In this document: in pieces, positions 1 through 10,758 of the stretch | Layout of the letters: every line of letters begins with the position of its first letter | How positions within the stretch are numbered: position 1 is the stretch's first letter | Assembly (NCBI RefSeq): GCF_020991275.1 | Contig: NZ_JAJLQY010000002.1 | Span: 186,001 to 250,000 of the forward strand | DNA length: 64,000 bases | Source of the DNA: Actinocorallia sp. API 0066 | Lineage (GTDB): Bacteria; Actinomycetota; Actinomycetes; Streptosporangiales; Streptosporangiaceae | Direction of reading: 5' to 3' | Position numbers and translations under genes: made by a program | Notes under the pieces: generated by a model | Database searches by the model: none | What the model was told of the DNA's origin: nothing | Seen by the model: only the letters and a program-made list of their open reading frames with translations

Positions 1-1026
1 CCCGGCGGAGGCGGCACCGGGCCCGCCGCCGACCGGGACTTCACGAACCGGTCCAAGCGCTCGGTGGCCGTCGACCTGAAGAGCGAGGCGGGCCGCGAGG
101 TCGTGCTCCGCCTCGTCGAGCAGGCCGACGTGCTCCTGGAGGGCTTCCGGCCGGGCGTCACCGAGCGGCTCGGGCTCGGCCCCGACGACTGCCTGGCCCG
201 CAACGAGCGGCTCGTGTACGGCCGTATGACGGGCTGGGGCCAGGAGGGCCCGCTCAGCCACACCGCGGGCCACGACATCGGCTACATCGCCATCACGGGC
301 GCGCTGCACGCCATCGGACGGGCCAGCGGCCCCCCGCAGGTGCCGCTGAACCTGGTCGGCGACTTCGCGGGCGGAAGCATGTACCTCGTGGTCGGCGTGC
401 TCGCCGCGCTGCTGGAGTCGAAGCTGAGCGGCCGCGGCCAGGTGGTGGACGCCGCGATCGTGGACGGCACCGCCCATCTGTCCACGTTCATCCACGCGTT
501 CCAGGCGTCCGGCCTGTGGACGGACAACCGGGGCACCAACCTCCTCGACACCGGCGCGCCCTTCTACGACGTGTACGAGACGGCCGACGGGCAGCACATG
601 GCGGTGGGCGCCATCGAGCCCCAGTTCTACGCCGAGTTCCTGAACCGGCTCGGGGTCGCCCCGGAGGAGGCCAAGCAGTACGACTTCGCCAACTGGGAGC
701 AGAACAGGGCGCTGTTCGCGGCGAAGTTCAAGGAGCGGACGCGTGACGCGTGGGCGGAGGTGTTCGTGCCTTCCGACGCGTGCGTGGCGCCCGTCCTCAG
801 CCTCAGCGAGGCCGCCGCCCATCCGTGGAACACCGAGCGCGACGTCTTCGTCGAAGGCCCCGACGGCAGGGTGCAGCCCGCGCCCGCGCCGCGCTTCTCC
901 CGGACGCAGGGCACGATCACAGGCACCCCCGCGCAGGCGGGCGAGCACACCAGGGCCGTCCTCACCGACCTCGGCTTCAAGGACGTGGACGAGCTCCTCG
1001 AGTCCGGTGCCGTCGTCCAACGCTGA
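1..1026 (+). CDS. alpha-methylacyl-CoA racemase-like class III CoA-transferase, 5' partial
   Basis: The reading frame is open from the first base of the window, so the N-terminus is missing. The GTG at 64 is internal coding sequence, not a start. The protein carries the CaiB/BaiF fold signature: a [12 protein letters not shown] stretch, NLVGDFAGG, and [13 protein letters not shown] with the Asp expected of this family. This pattern is closest to alpha-methylacyl-CoA racemases, which epimerise 2-methylacyl-CoA thioesters during branched-chain or sterol side-chain oxidation. The next gene, a second class III enzyme, starts 19 bases downstream, so the two are probably co-transcribed. Family assignment is firm; racemase versus CoA-transferase activity is inferred from motif resemblance only. 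Confidence 0.9.
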   Translation, partial: PGGGGTGPAADRDFTNRSKRSVAVDLKSEAGREVVLRLVEQADVLLEGFRPGVTERLGLGPDDCLARNERLVYGRMTGWGQEGPLSHTAGHDIGYIAITGALHAIGRASGPPQVPLNLVGDFAGGSMYLVVGVLAALLESKLSGRGQVVDAAIVDGTAHLSTFIHAFQASGLWTDNRGTNLLDTGAPFYDVYETADGQHMAVGAIEPQFYAEFLNRLGVAPEEAKQYDFANWEQNRALFAAKFKERTRDAWAEVFVPSDACVAPVLSLSEAAAHPWNTERDVFVEGPDGRVQPAPAPRFSRTQGTITGTPAQAGEHTRAVLTDLGFKDVDELLESGAVVQR

Positions 1027-1045
1027 ACCGTGGCAGGCTCGGAGC

Positions 1046-2188
1046 ATGCTGAGCGGTCTGCGGGTCCTGGAGGTCTCCAGTTTTGTCGCGGCCCCGCTGG
1101 GCGGGATGACCCTCGCCCAGCTGGGCGCCGACGTGGTGCGCGTCGATCCCCTCGGCGGGGCCACCGACACGCGGCGCTGGCCCGTCACCGAAGAGGGCGC
1201 GTCGATCTACTGGGCGTCGCTCAACAAGGGCAAGCGCTCGATCATGGTGGACCAGCGCACCCCCGAGGGGCGTGACCTCGTCCTCAGGCTGGCCGCGCAG
1301 GCGGGCGTGGTGTTGGCGAACACACCCAGGCCCGCGTATGAGGATCTCGCCGCGCTGCGGCCAGGGCTCATCCACGTGCTCGTCCAGGGGTATCCCGACG
1401 GAAGGCCCGCCGTGGACTACACGGTGAACGCCGAGACGGGCTTCCCGCTCGTCACCGGGCTCGGCGGGGAGCCCGTCAACCACGTCCTGCCCGCCTGGGA
1501 CGTCGCGTGCGGGCTGTACGCGGCGGTCGCCGTGCTCGCGGCCGACCACCACCGGATGCGCACCGGCAAGGGCAGGTCGGTGAAGATCGCCCTGTCCGAC
1601 GTCGCTCTCGCGACGGCGGGGAACCTCGGCTTCCTGGGCGAGGCGGAACTCAACCGGGTGGACCGGCCCAGGATCGGCAACCACCTGTTCGGCGGGTTCG
1701 CGCGCGACTTCGCCGTCGCGGACGGCCGTCTCATGGTCGTCACGCTGTCGCGCAGGCACCTCGACGACCTCGCCGCCGCCACCGGCGCCACCGAGCGCCT
1801 CGCCGAGCTGGAACGGCTCCTCGGCGCCGACTTCGCGGACGACGGCGACAGGTACCGGCACCGCGAGGGCCTGGCCGCCCTCTTCGAGCCCTGGTTCGCC
1901 GCCAGGACCGCCGACGAGGCCGCCGGGGCACTCGGGCACACCTCGGTGCTGTGGTCCCGCTACGGCACGTTCCGGGAGCTCCTGGCCCGTGACCACGACC
2001 TCCTCGTGCCGATCGACCAGCCGGGCCTGGGCCGCGTCCGGGCGCCGCGCACACCCGTCCGGGACGGCGTCCCGCGCGAGCCGCGCCCCGCCCCCGTGCT
2101 CGGCGGCGACGCCGAGACGGTGCTCGGCAGGCTGGGCATCTCACCCGACGAGGTGGCCGACCTGCGGGCACGGCGCGTCGTGGGATGA
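1046..2188 (+). CDS. class III CoA-transferase (CaiB/BaiF family), possibly 2-methylfumaryl-CoA isomerase type
   Basis: This 380-residue protein starts at ATG 1046. It opens with LSGLRVLEVSSFVAAPLGG and LAQLGADVVRVDP, the usual CaiB/BaiF N-terminus, followed by NKGKRSI and GRSVKIALSDVAL, where the Asp is the candidate acyl-carrying residue. Unlike the preceding racemase-like gene it has the shorter insert and YPDGRPAVDYTVNAETGFP pattern that I associate with proteins annotated as 2-methylfumaryl-CoA (mesaconyl-CoA) isomerases, which move CoA between two carboxylates of one molecule. No other gene of a mesaconyl-CoA pathway is visible nearby, so the exact substrate is open. It probably shares a transcript with the upstream gene. 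Confidence 0.85.
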   Translation: MLSGLRVLEVSSFVAAPLGGMTLAQLGADVVRVDPLGGATDTRRWPVTEEGASIYWASLNKGKRSIMVDQRTPEGRDLVLRLAAQAGVVLANTPRPAYEDLAALRPGLIHVLVQGYPDGRPAVDYTVNAETGFPLVTGLGGEPVNHVLPAWDVACGLYAAVAVLAADHHRMRTGKGRSVKIALSDVALATAGNLGFLGEAELNRVDRPRIGNHLFGGFARDFAVADGRLMVVTLSRRHLDDLAAATGATERLAELERLLGADFADDGDRYRHREGLAALFEPWFAARTADEAAGALGHTSVLWSRYGTFRELLARDHDLLVPIDQPGLGRVRAPRTPVRDGVPREPRPAPVLGGDAETVLGRLGISPDEVADLRARRVVG

Positions 2189-2287
2189 CCCCCGCCTGCC
2201 GAACCACCTGTATAACTTTGGCGTCAGACCACCCAAACCCCCCGAGCGGGCGGGCCGCAAAGTCTCGTCCCTGGTCTGGAGGACCCC

Positions 2288-4126
2288 TTGTACAGCCCGC
2301 CTCCTTACACCCCGCCTCCGTACTACACGCCGCCGCCTCCGCCGCGGCGCAGGAGCCGCGGCCCGCTCGTGCTCGGCATCGTCGCCCTGCTGACCGTCCT
2401 CGTCGTCGGAGGCGGCGTCGCCTTCTACGTGCTCGGACAGCGCGGCGGCTGCGGCGCCGACGGCGTGACGCTCAACGTGTCGTCGTCGCCGGAGAAGTTC
2501 GGCGTCATGGAGGACCTCGCCGAGCAGTACTCCGGCACCGAGGTGAACGGGGTCTGCGCGCAGATCGCCGTGCAGTCCAAGTCGTCCGGCGAGGCGATGG
2601 CGGCGCTCGCGCGCGGCTGGGACCCCGCCGTGGACCGCGCGCCGCGGCCCGACGTGTGGACGCCCGCCGCCTCCACCTGGGTGGGCCTGCTGCGGCACCG
2701 GCTGAGCCAGTCCGGCAAGATCGACTTCCTGCCCGCCGAGACGCCCGGCGTCGCGGTGTCGCCGCTGGTCATCGCGATGCCGCGGCCGATGGCGCAGGCG
2801 CTCGGCTGGCCGAACAGCGCGATCGGCTGGTCCGACATCCTCAAGCTGTCGCGCGACCCGCGCGGTTGGGGCATGTACGGACATCCCGAGTGGGGTCCGT
2901 TCAAACTCGGCAAGACCAACCCGAACTACTCGACGTCGGGACTCAACGCCACGGTCGGCGCGTACTTCGCGGCGACCGAGAAGGCGGCGGGCGGCACCCC
3001 GGGCAGCCTCACCGCCTCCGACGTCGACGCCTCCTCGGTGAAGGCGTTCGTCCGTGACGTGGAGAGCTCGATCGTCCACTACGGCGACACCACGCTGACG
3101 TTCCTCTCCGGCCTGCAGAGGGCCGACGACGCAGGGGAGGGGCTCGGCTACGTGTCGGCCGTCGCGGTCGAGGAGATGTCGGTCCGCTACTACAACCAGG
3201 GCAACCCGACCGGAAACCGGGTGAGCGAGGGCCAGCACTCCCCGCCCAAGATCCCGCTCGTGGCGATCTACCCCGAAGAGGGGACGATCGTCTCCGACCA
3301 CCCGTATGTCGCGCTCGGCACCATGGATCCCGGCAAGCGGGCGATAGCCGACGACTTCCTTGCGTTCCTGCGCGGCACGGAGGGCCAGAAGCGGTTCGCC
3401 CGCGACGCCTTCCGCGGCTACGACAACCAGGTCACCAACCTCATCACCGAGGACAACGGCCTGCTTCCCGGCCAGCCCACCAAGATGCTCGCGCCGCCGG
3501 AGCCCGCCGTCCTGGACAAGGTGCTGCGCGGCTGGGAGTCGCTGCGCAAGCGCTCCAACGTGCTGTGGGTGGTCGACGTGTCCGGCTCGATGGTCGAGCA
3601 GGTGCCCGGCACCGGGAAGACCCGGATGGAACTGGCCAAGGCGTCGCTCACCAAGGCGATGGACCAGTTCATCGGCGTGGACAAGGTCGGCCTGTGGGAG
3701 TTCGCCACGAGGATCGACGGCAACCGCGACTACCGCGAACTCGTCCCGATCGGCTCCGTCGCGCAGAACCGGGCGCGGCTGAAGCAGGCCGTGGGCGCGC
3801 TCCAGCCCAAGACCGACACCGGGCTGTACGACACCGCGCTGGCGGCCTTCACCCGGGTCAAGCAGAACCGGGCGCCGGACGCGATCAACTCGGTGGTGCT
3901 GCTCACGGACGGCGTCAACGACGACAGCAACTCGATCACCCTGGAGGCGCTGCTCGGCAGGCTCGACGGGGAGAGCGGGGTGCGGCTGTTCACCATCGGG
4001 TTCTCCGACGGGGCCGACCACAAGGTGCTCGCCAGGATCGCCGAGGCGACCGACGCCAAGGCGTACGACGCGCGCGACGCCGCCACGATCGACGAAGTGA
4101 TCGGCAACGTCACGTCGAATTTCTAG
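2288..4126 (+). CDS. membrane-anchored substrate-binding/VWA domain protein
   Basis: This is a 612-residue protein with a TTG start; GGAGGA lies just upstream at 2277-2282. The N-terminus is a short Pro/Tyr-rich cytoplasmic tail, then an arginine patch and one transmembrane segment (about residues 27-48). Residues about 55-410 look like a periplasmic-binding-protein-like extracellular domain (SSSPEKFGVMEDLAEQYSG, SSGEAMAALARGW). Residues about 425-610 are a von Willebrand factor A domain with a complete MIDAS: DVSGSM at 430, a downstream Thr in KTDTGLYD, and LLTDGVND. VWA domains bind partners through a metal ion. The fusion suggests an exported binding or scaffold protein; partner and ligand are unknown. 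It is followed by the SARP regulator gene after 51 bases. Confidence 0.85.
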   Translation: MYSPPPYTPPPYYTPPPPPRRRSRGPLVLGIVALLTVLVVGGGVAFYVLGQRGGCGADGVTLNVSSSPEKFGVMEDLAEQYSGTEVNGVCAQIAVQSKSSGEAMAALARGWDPAVDRAPRPDVWTPAASTWVGLLRHRLSQSGKIDFLPAETPGVAVSPLVIAMPRPMAQALGWPNSAIGWSDILKLSRDPRGWGMYGHPEWGPFKLGKTNPNYSTSGLNATVGAYFAATEKAAGGTPGSLTASDVDASSVKAFVRDVESSIVHYGDTTLTFLSGLQRADDAGEGLGYVSAVAVEEMSVRYYNQGNPTGNRVSEGQHSPPKIPLVAIYPEEGTIVSDHPYVALGTMDPGKRAIADDFLAFLRGTEGQKRFARDAFRGYDNQVTNLITEDNGLLPGQPTKMLAPPEPAVLDKVLRGWESLRKRSNVLWVVDVSGSMVEQVPGTGKTRMELAKASLTKAMDQFIGVDKVGLWEFATRIDGNRDYRELVPIGSVAQNRARLKQAVGALQPKTDTGLYDTALAAFTRVKQNRAPDAINSVVLLTDGVNDDSNSITLEALLGRLDGESGVRLFTIGFSDGADHKVLARIAEATDAKAYDARDAATIDEVIGNVTSNF

Positions 4127-4177
4127 ATTCTCCCACCACCTGACGTACCCGTCTGATTACCTTGAGGAGTCGCCGCG

Positions 4178-7100
4178 TTGCGACCGGGGGACTCGGCTCC
4201 GGCGGGAGACGGAGGAGGCGTGCGCGGCGCCTCCTCCGGCTCCCCTGGGGCCGAGCACCCCGCTCCGCGGCAAGCCATGCCCGCTGATCTCGCCGCCCCG
4301 CTCCTGTTCCGTCTGCTCGGCCCCCTGGAGGTGCTCAGGGAGGGCGTGCCCGTCGATCTGGGCGGGCCGCGTCAGCGGGCGCTGCTCGCGCTGCTGCTGG
4401 TACGGCCCGGCGCTTACGTCTCGGCGGGCGACCTCGCGGACGAGCTGTGGTCGGGCGCGCCGCCCGCCGGTGCCGTCGCCACGCTGCGGTCCTACATCTC
4501 GGTGCTGCGCCGCGAGCTGGAGCCGGGGCAGCCCTACCGGGTCCTGGTAAGCCGGGCGGGCGGCTACGCGTTGGAGCCTCCGGAGTCGGACGCGCGCGCC
4601 TTCTCCGGGCTGCTCGAATCCGCCGAAAGGCACCTCGAACAGGGACGGCCCGCCGAGGCGGCCGCCGCGTTCGCGCGGGCGCTCGACCTGTGGCGGGGTC
4701 CCGCGCTCGCCGGGCTGCCCGACCTGGAGCCGCTCCGCCTGGAGGCCGACCGGCTCGCCGAACTGCGCGTCCGCGCCGAGGAGGGCCTGGGCGCCGCGCA
4801 GGTCGCCCTGGGCAGGCACGGCGAGGCGATCCCCGGACTGGTGCGCCTGGCGGCCGCGCATCCGCTGCGGGAGACGGCGCACCGGCAGCTCATCCTGGCG
4901 CTGTACCGGGCGGGCCGTCAGGGCGAGGCGCTCGCCGCGTACGAAAGGCTGCGCCGCACCCTCGCCGACGAGTTGGGCATCGACCCGTCGGCGGACCTGC
5001 GCGCGCTGCACGAGCGCATCCTCCGGCAGGACCCAGAGCTGGCGCCCATCACGCACCCGAGGTACGACGGCCGTCTCGCGGACGCAAGGCCGTTCGTCGG
5101 ACGGGCCGGGGAACTCGCCGCGCTCACCCGGTTCGCCGTCGAGGGGGACGGTGTGCGCGTCGTCACGGGCCCCGGCGGCATCGGCAAGACCGAGCTGGCC
5201 GAACGGGTCGCCGAGACGGCCGAGGGACGCGGGGTGCCCGTCGTCTGGGGACGCTGCCCGGACGCGGGCGACGCGCCGCCGTTCTGGGTGTGGCGCCAGG
5301 CCGCCGACGCCCTCGCCGACCTGCGCGCGCCCCGGCCCGACGCCGGGAGGCTGCGCGCCCTGCTACGCGAGGCCGAAGACGCCGAGCCGATAGGAAGGTT
5401 CCGCAGGTACGAGGACGCCGTCCGGCTCCTGGCCGACGCCGCCGCACCGCACGGCCTCCTCGTCATCCTCGACGACGTCCACGCGGCCGACCCCGACTCG
5501 GTGCTCTTCCTGCGCTACCTGGCCAAGGCGCGCACGCGTGGGGTGCGCTGCCTGGTGCTGTCGCGCGGGGCCGTCCCGGTGGACGTCCCCGCGATCGAGC
5601 TGGCGGGCCTGTCTCCCGTCGAGGTCGGCGAGCTGACGGGTGACGCGGAGGGCGCGCCGCTCCTGCAGGCCGTGACGGGCGGGAACCCGTTCCACCTGGC
5701 GCAGCTCGGGGACGCCCCGGCCGAGACCGAGCTGCACACGGTGATCACCCGTCGGCTTGAGGAGCATCCGCCGGACACGTGCGAGCTGGTCGAGCTGCTC
5801 GCCGTCGCGGGCCGTCCGGTCGAGCCCGCGACGCTCGCCGCGGCCTGGGGCGCCGACGTCGTCGCGACGCTCACCGCGCTCGGGCCCGCGTTCGCGTCCG
5901 GCCTGGCGGCCGAGCGCGGCGCGCGCGTCAGGATCGCGCACGCGCTGCTCGGCGAGGCGGTGCTGGCCGGACTGCCGATGGCGCGCCGCGCGGCCCTGCA
6001 CGCGGCGCTGGCGGCCGCGCACCTGGCCGAGGGCACCGGCACCCCCGCCGAGCTGGCGTTCCACTACGAGCAGGCGGCGCCGCTGGGCTACCGCGAGGAG
6101 CGGATCACCTGGCTGGGCCGGGCCGCGGACGCCGCCGCGCGCGGGTTCGCCGACGCCGACGCCGCCGACTTCCTGCGCCGCCAGGCCGCCGTGCACGCGG
6201 CGCGCGCCGAGCTGGACCCGGCCGAGGCGGCGCGCGAGCTCGAGGTGCTGGCGCGTAGGTCGGCGCTGCTCTCCGGCCTGGACGGCTACAACGGGCCCGA
6301 GGTCGCGGAGAACAACGCGCGGTTGCGGACGGTGCTGGACCTCGCGGGGCCGTCGGCGCCGGGCGTGGCGGCGGCGCTCGGGCAGTTGTGGGAGCACGCC
6401 AACACGGCGGCGGAGTACACGGCGGCGGAGGAGTACGCGGCCCGGCTTTCGGAGGTCGATCCCGGGGCGGGTGCTTACGCCGCCGGTTGCACGGCCGCTC
6501 TACGCGGTGACTTCGACGTCGCCAGGGAGCGGTTGGAGGAGGCGGTCTCCGGAGGGCTGTCGGGGCCGCCGGGGTCCTTCCATTCGCACGCCGCCCTGTA
6601 CGCGCTGGCGTTCCTCGGTCTTGTGCTGACGGCGCAGGGGCGTCCGGCGGAGGCGCGGGCCGTCGAGGAGCGGGCGGAGCGGCTCGCGGCCCGCTCGGGC
6701 GACCCGTACGACCGCGCGTCGGCCGTGCACTTCCGCTCCTGGGCGGCGTTCGTGGAGCTCGACCGTGCGCGCGCGGGGCGGAACGCCGCACGGGCCGTCG
6801 AGCTGAGCCGGGAAGGCGGCTTTCTCCTACTGGAGGGCTTGGCGGGCTCGCTCCTCGCCTGGTCCGAGGCGACCACACCGGAGGGCTTCGCCTGGCTGCG
6901 CGACAGGTTCGCGCACGCCTACGCCGCGCTGTCCATGCGCGCGACGAACACCGTCGTCCACGCCGAACTCGCCGAAGCCGCTCTCACGCTCGGATCGCCG
7001 GAGATCGCGCTGACGGAGACGGCGGAGGGCCTCGCCTTCGCCGACGCCACCGGCGAGGGGATCTACCGCGCCGAACTCCTGCGCTTGCGCGGCCTCGCCC

Positions 7101-7366
7101 TCGCCGCGTCCGGTGACGTCGAAAGCGCCCGCGCCGTCCTGCGCGAGGCCGTCGCCACCGCCCGCGCCCAGTCCGCCCACCTTCTCACCGCCCGCGCCGA
7201 AGCGGCCCTGACGTCCCTGGACGACCGGCACGGCGCTTCGTCGGATCGGGGGGTGGGCCGCGAGGGGCTGGGCCGGTTAGGCTTGCCGAGCAATCGCTTG
7301 GTTGATGGGAGGCCGCCGTGCGGCGTGGGATCTATCTGCTGGAAGAGGTCGAGTTCAACCCGATGA
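4178..7366 (+). CDS. SARP/AfsR-type transcriptional regulator with AAA ATPase and TPR-like region
   Basis: This is a 1062-residue regulator. The TTG at 4178 is preceded by GAGGAG at 4164-4169; an ATG at 4277 (MPADLAAP) is an alternative start that would still keep every domain. Order: an OmpR-like winged-helix domain (about residues 40-120), a bacterial transcriptional activation domain (about 130-275, with ADELGIDPS), an AAA domain with Walker A GPGGIGKT (Lys337) and a Walker B-like VILDDVHAAD, and a long helical TPR-like C-terminus. SARPs activate secondary-metabolite operons by binding heptamer direct repeats. A matching phased array lies just before the NRPS operon 3.4 kb downstream, so this protein is a candidate pathway activator. 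Its 3' end overlaps the next gene by 49 bases. Confidence 0.92.
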   Translation: MRPGDSAPAGDGGGVRGASSGSPGAEHPAPRQAMPADLAAPLLFRLLGPLEVLREGVPVDLGGPRQRALLALLLVRPGAYVSAGDLADELWSGAPPAGAVATLRSYISVLRRELEPGQPYRVLVSRAGGYALEPPESDARAFSGLLESAERHLEQGRPAEAAAAFARALDLWRGPALAGLPDLEPLRLEADRLAELRVRAEEGLGAAQVALGRHGEAIPGLVRLAAAHPLRETAHRQLILALYRAGRQGEALAAYERLRRTLADELGIDPSADLRALHERILRQDPELAPITHPRYDGRLADARPFVGRAGELAALTRFAVEGDGVRVVTGPGGIGKTELAERVAETAEGRGVPVVWGRCPDAGDAPPFWVWRQAADALADLRAPRPDAGRLRALLREAEDAEPIGRFRRYEDAVRLLADAAAPHGLLVILDDVHAADPDSVLFLRYLAKARTRGVRCLVLSRGAVPVDVPAIELAGLSPVEVGELTGDAEGAPLLQAVTGGNPFHLAQLGDAPAETELHTVITRRLEEHPPDTCELVELLAVAGRPVEPATLAAAWGADVVATLTALGPAFASGLAAERGARVRIAHALLGEAVLAGLPMARRAALHAALAAAHLAEGTGTPAELAFHYEQAAPLGYREERITWLGRAADAAARGFADADAADFLRRQAAVHAARAELDPAEAARELEVLARRSALLSGLDGYNGPEVAENNARLRTVLDLAGPSAPGVAAALGQLWEHANTAAEYTAAEEYAARLSEVDPGAGAYAAGCTAALRGDFDVARERLEEAVSGGLSGPPGSFHSHAALYALAFLGLVLTAQGRPAEARAVEERAERLAARSGDPYDRASAVHFRSWAAFVELDRARAGRNAARAVELSREGGFLLLEGLAGSLLAWSEATTPEGFAWLRDRFAHAYAALSMRATNTVVHAELAEAALTLGSPEIALTETAEGLAFADATGEGIYRAELLRLRGLALAASGDVESARAVLREAVATARAQSAHLLTARAEAALTSLDDRHGASSDRGVGREGLGRLGLPSNRLVDGRPPCGVGSICWKRSSSTR

Positions 7367-8091
7367 ACTCCAGGAAGCCGCTGGAGTATCTGACCTGGTT
7401 GACGGGCTACAAGAACGAGGACGCGGAGGCGTACGGGGCGGGCGAGGCCGAGCTCACCGAAGGCAAGTCCGTCAGGTCGAGCGACATAGATCTGGTCGGC
7501 GCCTTCTACGCCGTCGGGATCACCGGCCATCGCCAGTTCAAGGCCGTCACCCTGTGGGACTGCCGGGGAGGCTGGGACGGCGGCTGGAAGCAGATGATGG
7601 ACATCTACGCGGGGGTGGACGAGCGCCTGTTCCTCTCCGACATCGACGACCTCCGCCACGCCGCCTATTCACGTCCCCTGGGCGCCGCCCCGGACAGCCC
7701 CGCTCTCGCGGACCTGGTGGACGAGGGCTACGCCGCCCCGTTCTACGTCTTCGAAAGCGCCACCGTAAGGCCGGGCGCCGCCCTCGACTACCTCGCCGCC
7801 GTCACCGAGGAGCGCGCCCCCGTCCTCGCCGAGCACGGCCAACGCCTGATCGGCGCCTACGAGGTCCAGTTCTGCGACACCGAGGTCGTCACCTTCTGGG
7901 GCACCACCCTCGACGCCCACCTGGCCCTCCAACGCGCCCGCGACGCCGCCCTCGGCCTCGACGACGAGACCACCCCCGACCCCCGCCTCCTCACCTGGCG
8001 CGCCCGCTCCCGCGACTTCCTCACCGCCACTTGGCGCGAAACCCTCCTGGCCCCCTTCCCCGGCTCCAAACTGGCCCCAGAACCCGCGTGA
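7318..8091 (+). CDS. hypothetical protein, 257 aa
   Basis: I do not recognise the family. The GTG start at 7318 lies inside the last 49 bases of the SARP gene in another frame and has a purine-rich GGGAGG at 7308-7313 in front of it. The protein is soluble, has no signal peptide or membrane segment, and contains two similar-looking alpha+beta stretches: residues about 60-115 (AFYAVGITGHRQFKAVTLWD) and 170-225 (GAYEVQFCDTEVVTFWG). Both would suit a tandem ferredoxin-like fold such as the NIPSNAP or EthD type, but this is a guess from pattern only. A strong hairpin follows the stop codon, so the SARP operon probably ends here. Confidence 0.75.
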   Translation: MRRGIYLLEEVEFNPMNSRKPLEYLTWLTGYKNEDAEAYGAGEAELTEGKSVRSSDIDLVGAFYAVGITGHRQFKAVTLWDCRGGWDGGWKQMMDIYAGVDERLFLSDIDDLRHAAYSRPLGAAPDSPALADLVDEGYAAPFYVFESATVRPGAALDYLAAVTEERAPVLAEHGQRLIGAYEVQFCDTEVVTFWGTTLDAHLALQRARDAALGLDDETTPDPRLLTWRARSRDFLTATWRETLLAPFPGSKLAPEPA

Positions 8092-8097
8092 ACGGGT

Positions 8098-8127
8098 AGA
8101 GCCCCCGGCGGCGTTGGTGGGGGCTCT
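8098..8127. terminator. rho-independent-like hairpin between convergent genes
   Basis: A perfect 9-bp inverted repeat (AGAGCCCCC at 8098-8106 and GGGGGCTCT at 8119-8127) with a 12-base loop begins 7 bases after the unknown protein gene and lies between it and the convergent pckG stop at 8200. There is no U-tract, which is common in high-GC actinomycetes. It can serve both directions. Confidence 0.7.
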
Positions 8128-8199
8128 GGTGGGCGCGCTCATGAGGCGAGGGCGCCCGGCGGGGTGTGGGAGGGCACGGCCCCGCGGTGGTCGTGACGG

Positions 8200-10023
<1,824 letters not shown>

Positions 10024-10088
10024 GCCTTACTCCTCACACCTGCTTTGGGGTTGTACGCATCGTGAACGACACCTACAGGTCTTGGCTA

Positions 10089-10104
10089 ATTGGTCTGGGC
10101 CAAT
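10089..10104. promoter_or_regulatory. dre-like palindrome upstream of pckG
   Basis: ATTGGTCTGGGCCAAT is an imperfect palindrome that resembles the DasR/GntR operator consensus with core TGGTCTAGACCA, with three deviations. It is centred about 73 bases upstream of the pckG start codon, in a typical operator position. The binding protein is inferred; other GntR-family regulators use similar sites. Confidence 0.45.
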
Positions 10105-10427
10105 GCGTTACTTTGTGGAAACATCGCCTCACACAGAAAATTCTTCAGAGTTCTGGGGGGCGGGCCACAACTCGCCGAGAGCGCGCCTGGTCATCCGCGC
10201 TGTGCGGGGCGGGCGCGGTGATGGCGCGGATCGGCGCGCCGGTGGCGCGGTGTGGCGCAGGTCTCACCGGGTGTTTCGGCTGGTGGGCGCGCCGCCGCGA
10301 CCTGCGGCGACGGCCGGACGGGCCCGCTCCGGGCGTCCCGCCGCAGGCAGGGCGCGCAAACCGGCGGGCGCGGTGTCGGGCGAACGGGGTGCGGCCGCCG
10401 CCTTGCCAGCGGTGATCTTCTTCCGGA

Positions 10428-10443
10428 ATTGGTCCAGACCACT
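10428..10443. promoter_or_regulatory. near-consensus DasR (dre) site upstream of the NRPS operon
   Basis: ATTGGTCCAGACCACT differs at one core base from the streptomycete dre consensus with core TGGTCTAGACCA flanked by A(C/T) and (G/C)T. It lies 316 bases before the first biosynthetic gene. A second overlapping inverted repeat, GACCA-C-TGGTC, sits at 10437-10447. DasR links N-acetylglucosamine availability to antibiotic production, so this would suit a biosynthetic operon. DasR itself is not in the window. Confidence 0.55.
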
Positions 10444-10633
10444 GGTCGGATGGACCGGTCCCCGTTCTGGGCCGTTCTTACTCGCGCGGTCAGATTGACG
10501 ATAGCGGGACGCGCGGGGGCGGGCGTCTGCAATTCCCGGAAAGCGTCACGTGTCGTGTCTCCGTGACGGCGTCGCCGACCCGCACCGTGCAAGCACCTCC
10601 GCTCGTGGGGCGTGCGGCTCCGACAGCCCGTCG

Positions 10634-10683
10634 CCGCAAGCATCCAGTCAAGATCCTGCAAGACGTTGAAAGATTGCTGCAAG
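10634..10683 (+). promoter_or_regulatory. helically phased heptamer array, candidate SARP binding site
   Basis: Five related heptamers ending in (C/A)AAG start at 10634 (CCGCAAG), 10646 (AGTCAAG), 10656 (CTGCAAG), 10666 (TTGAAAG) and 10677 (CTGCAAG), so the steps are 12, 10, 10 and 11 bases. The strongest two are identical and 21 bases apart. SARP activators bind direct heptamers with an 11- or 22-bp period next to the -35 region. The array ends 75 bases before the TTG start at 10759. The partial inverted repeat TGAAAG/CTTTCA also spans the last units. Confidence 0.5.
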
Positions 10684-10758
10684 CCCTTTCATCGAGGGGG
10701 TTTCCGTGGCATGCTCGGGGCCCGCTGCTTGACCGCGTACCACCCCCCGGAGCGCATC

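Larger units (their letters stand above)
10024..10758. other. 735-bp divergent intergenic region
   Basis: This is the only long gene-free stretch in the window, between minus-strand pckG and the plus-strand biosynthetic operon. I see two DasR-like palindromes (10089-10104 and 10428-10443), a GGACCGGTCC palindrome at 10452-10461 and the phased heptamers at 10634-10683. The first 130 bases after pckG are comparatively A/T-rich, as expected of a promoter. Open frames in it lack ribosome binding sites and have unnatural Arg/Pro-rich translations. Confidence 0.7.

Noticed and set aside
2141-4021. 626-codon minus-strand open frame
   Set aside because: It is antisense to the VWA protein gene, has a His/Arg/Gly-rich translation and no ribosome binding site.
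10191-10682. 163-codon minus-strand open frame in the long intergenic region
   Set aside because: The translation is Arg/Pro-rich without a domain, no Shine-Dalgarno sequence precedes it, and it would cover the operator sites.
10612-10758. Upstream extension of the PCP-C protein from GTG 10612 or ATG 10711
   Set aside because: The added residues do not belong to a carrier domain and would overlap the heptamer array; TTG 10759 has GGAG at proper spacing directly before the domain.
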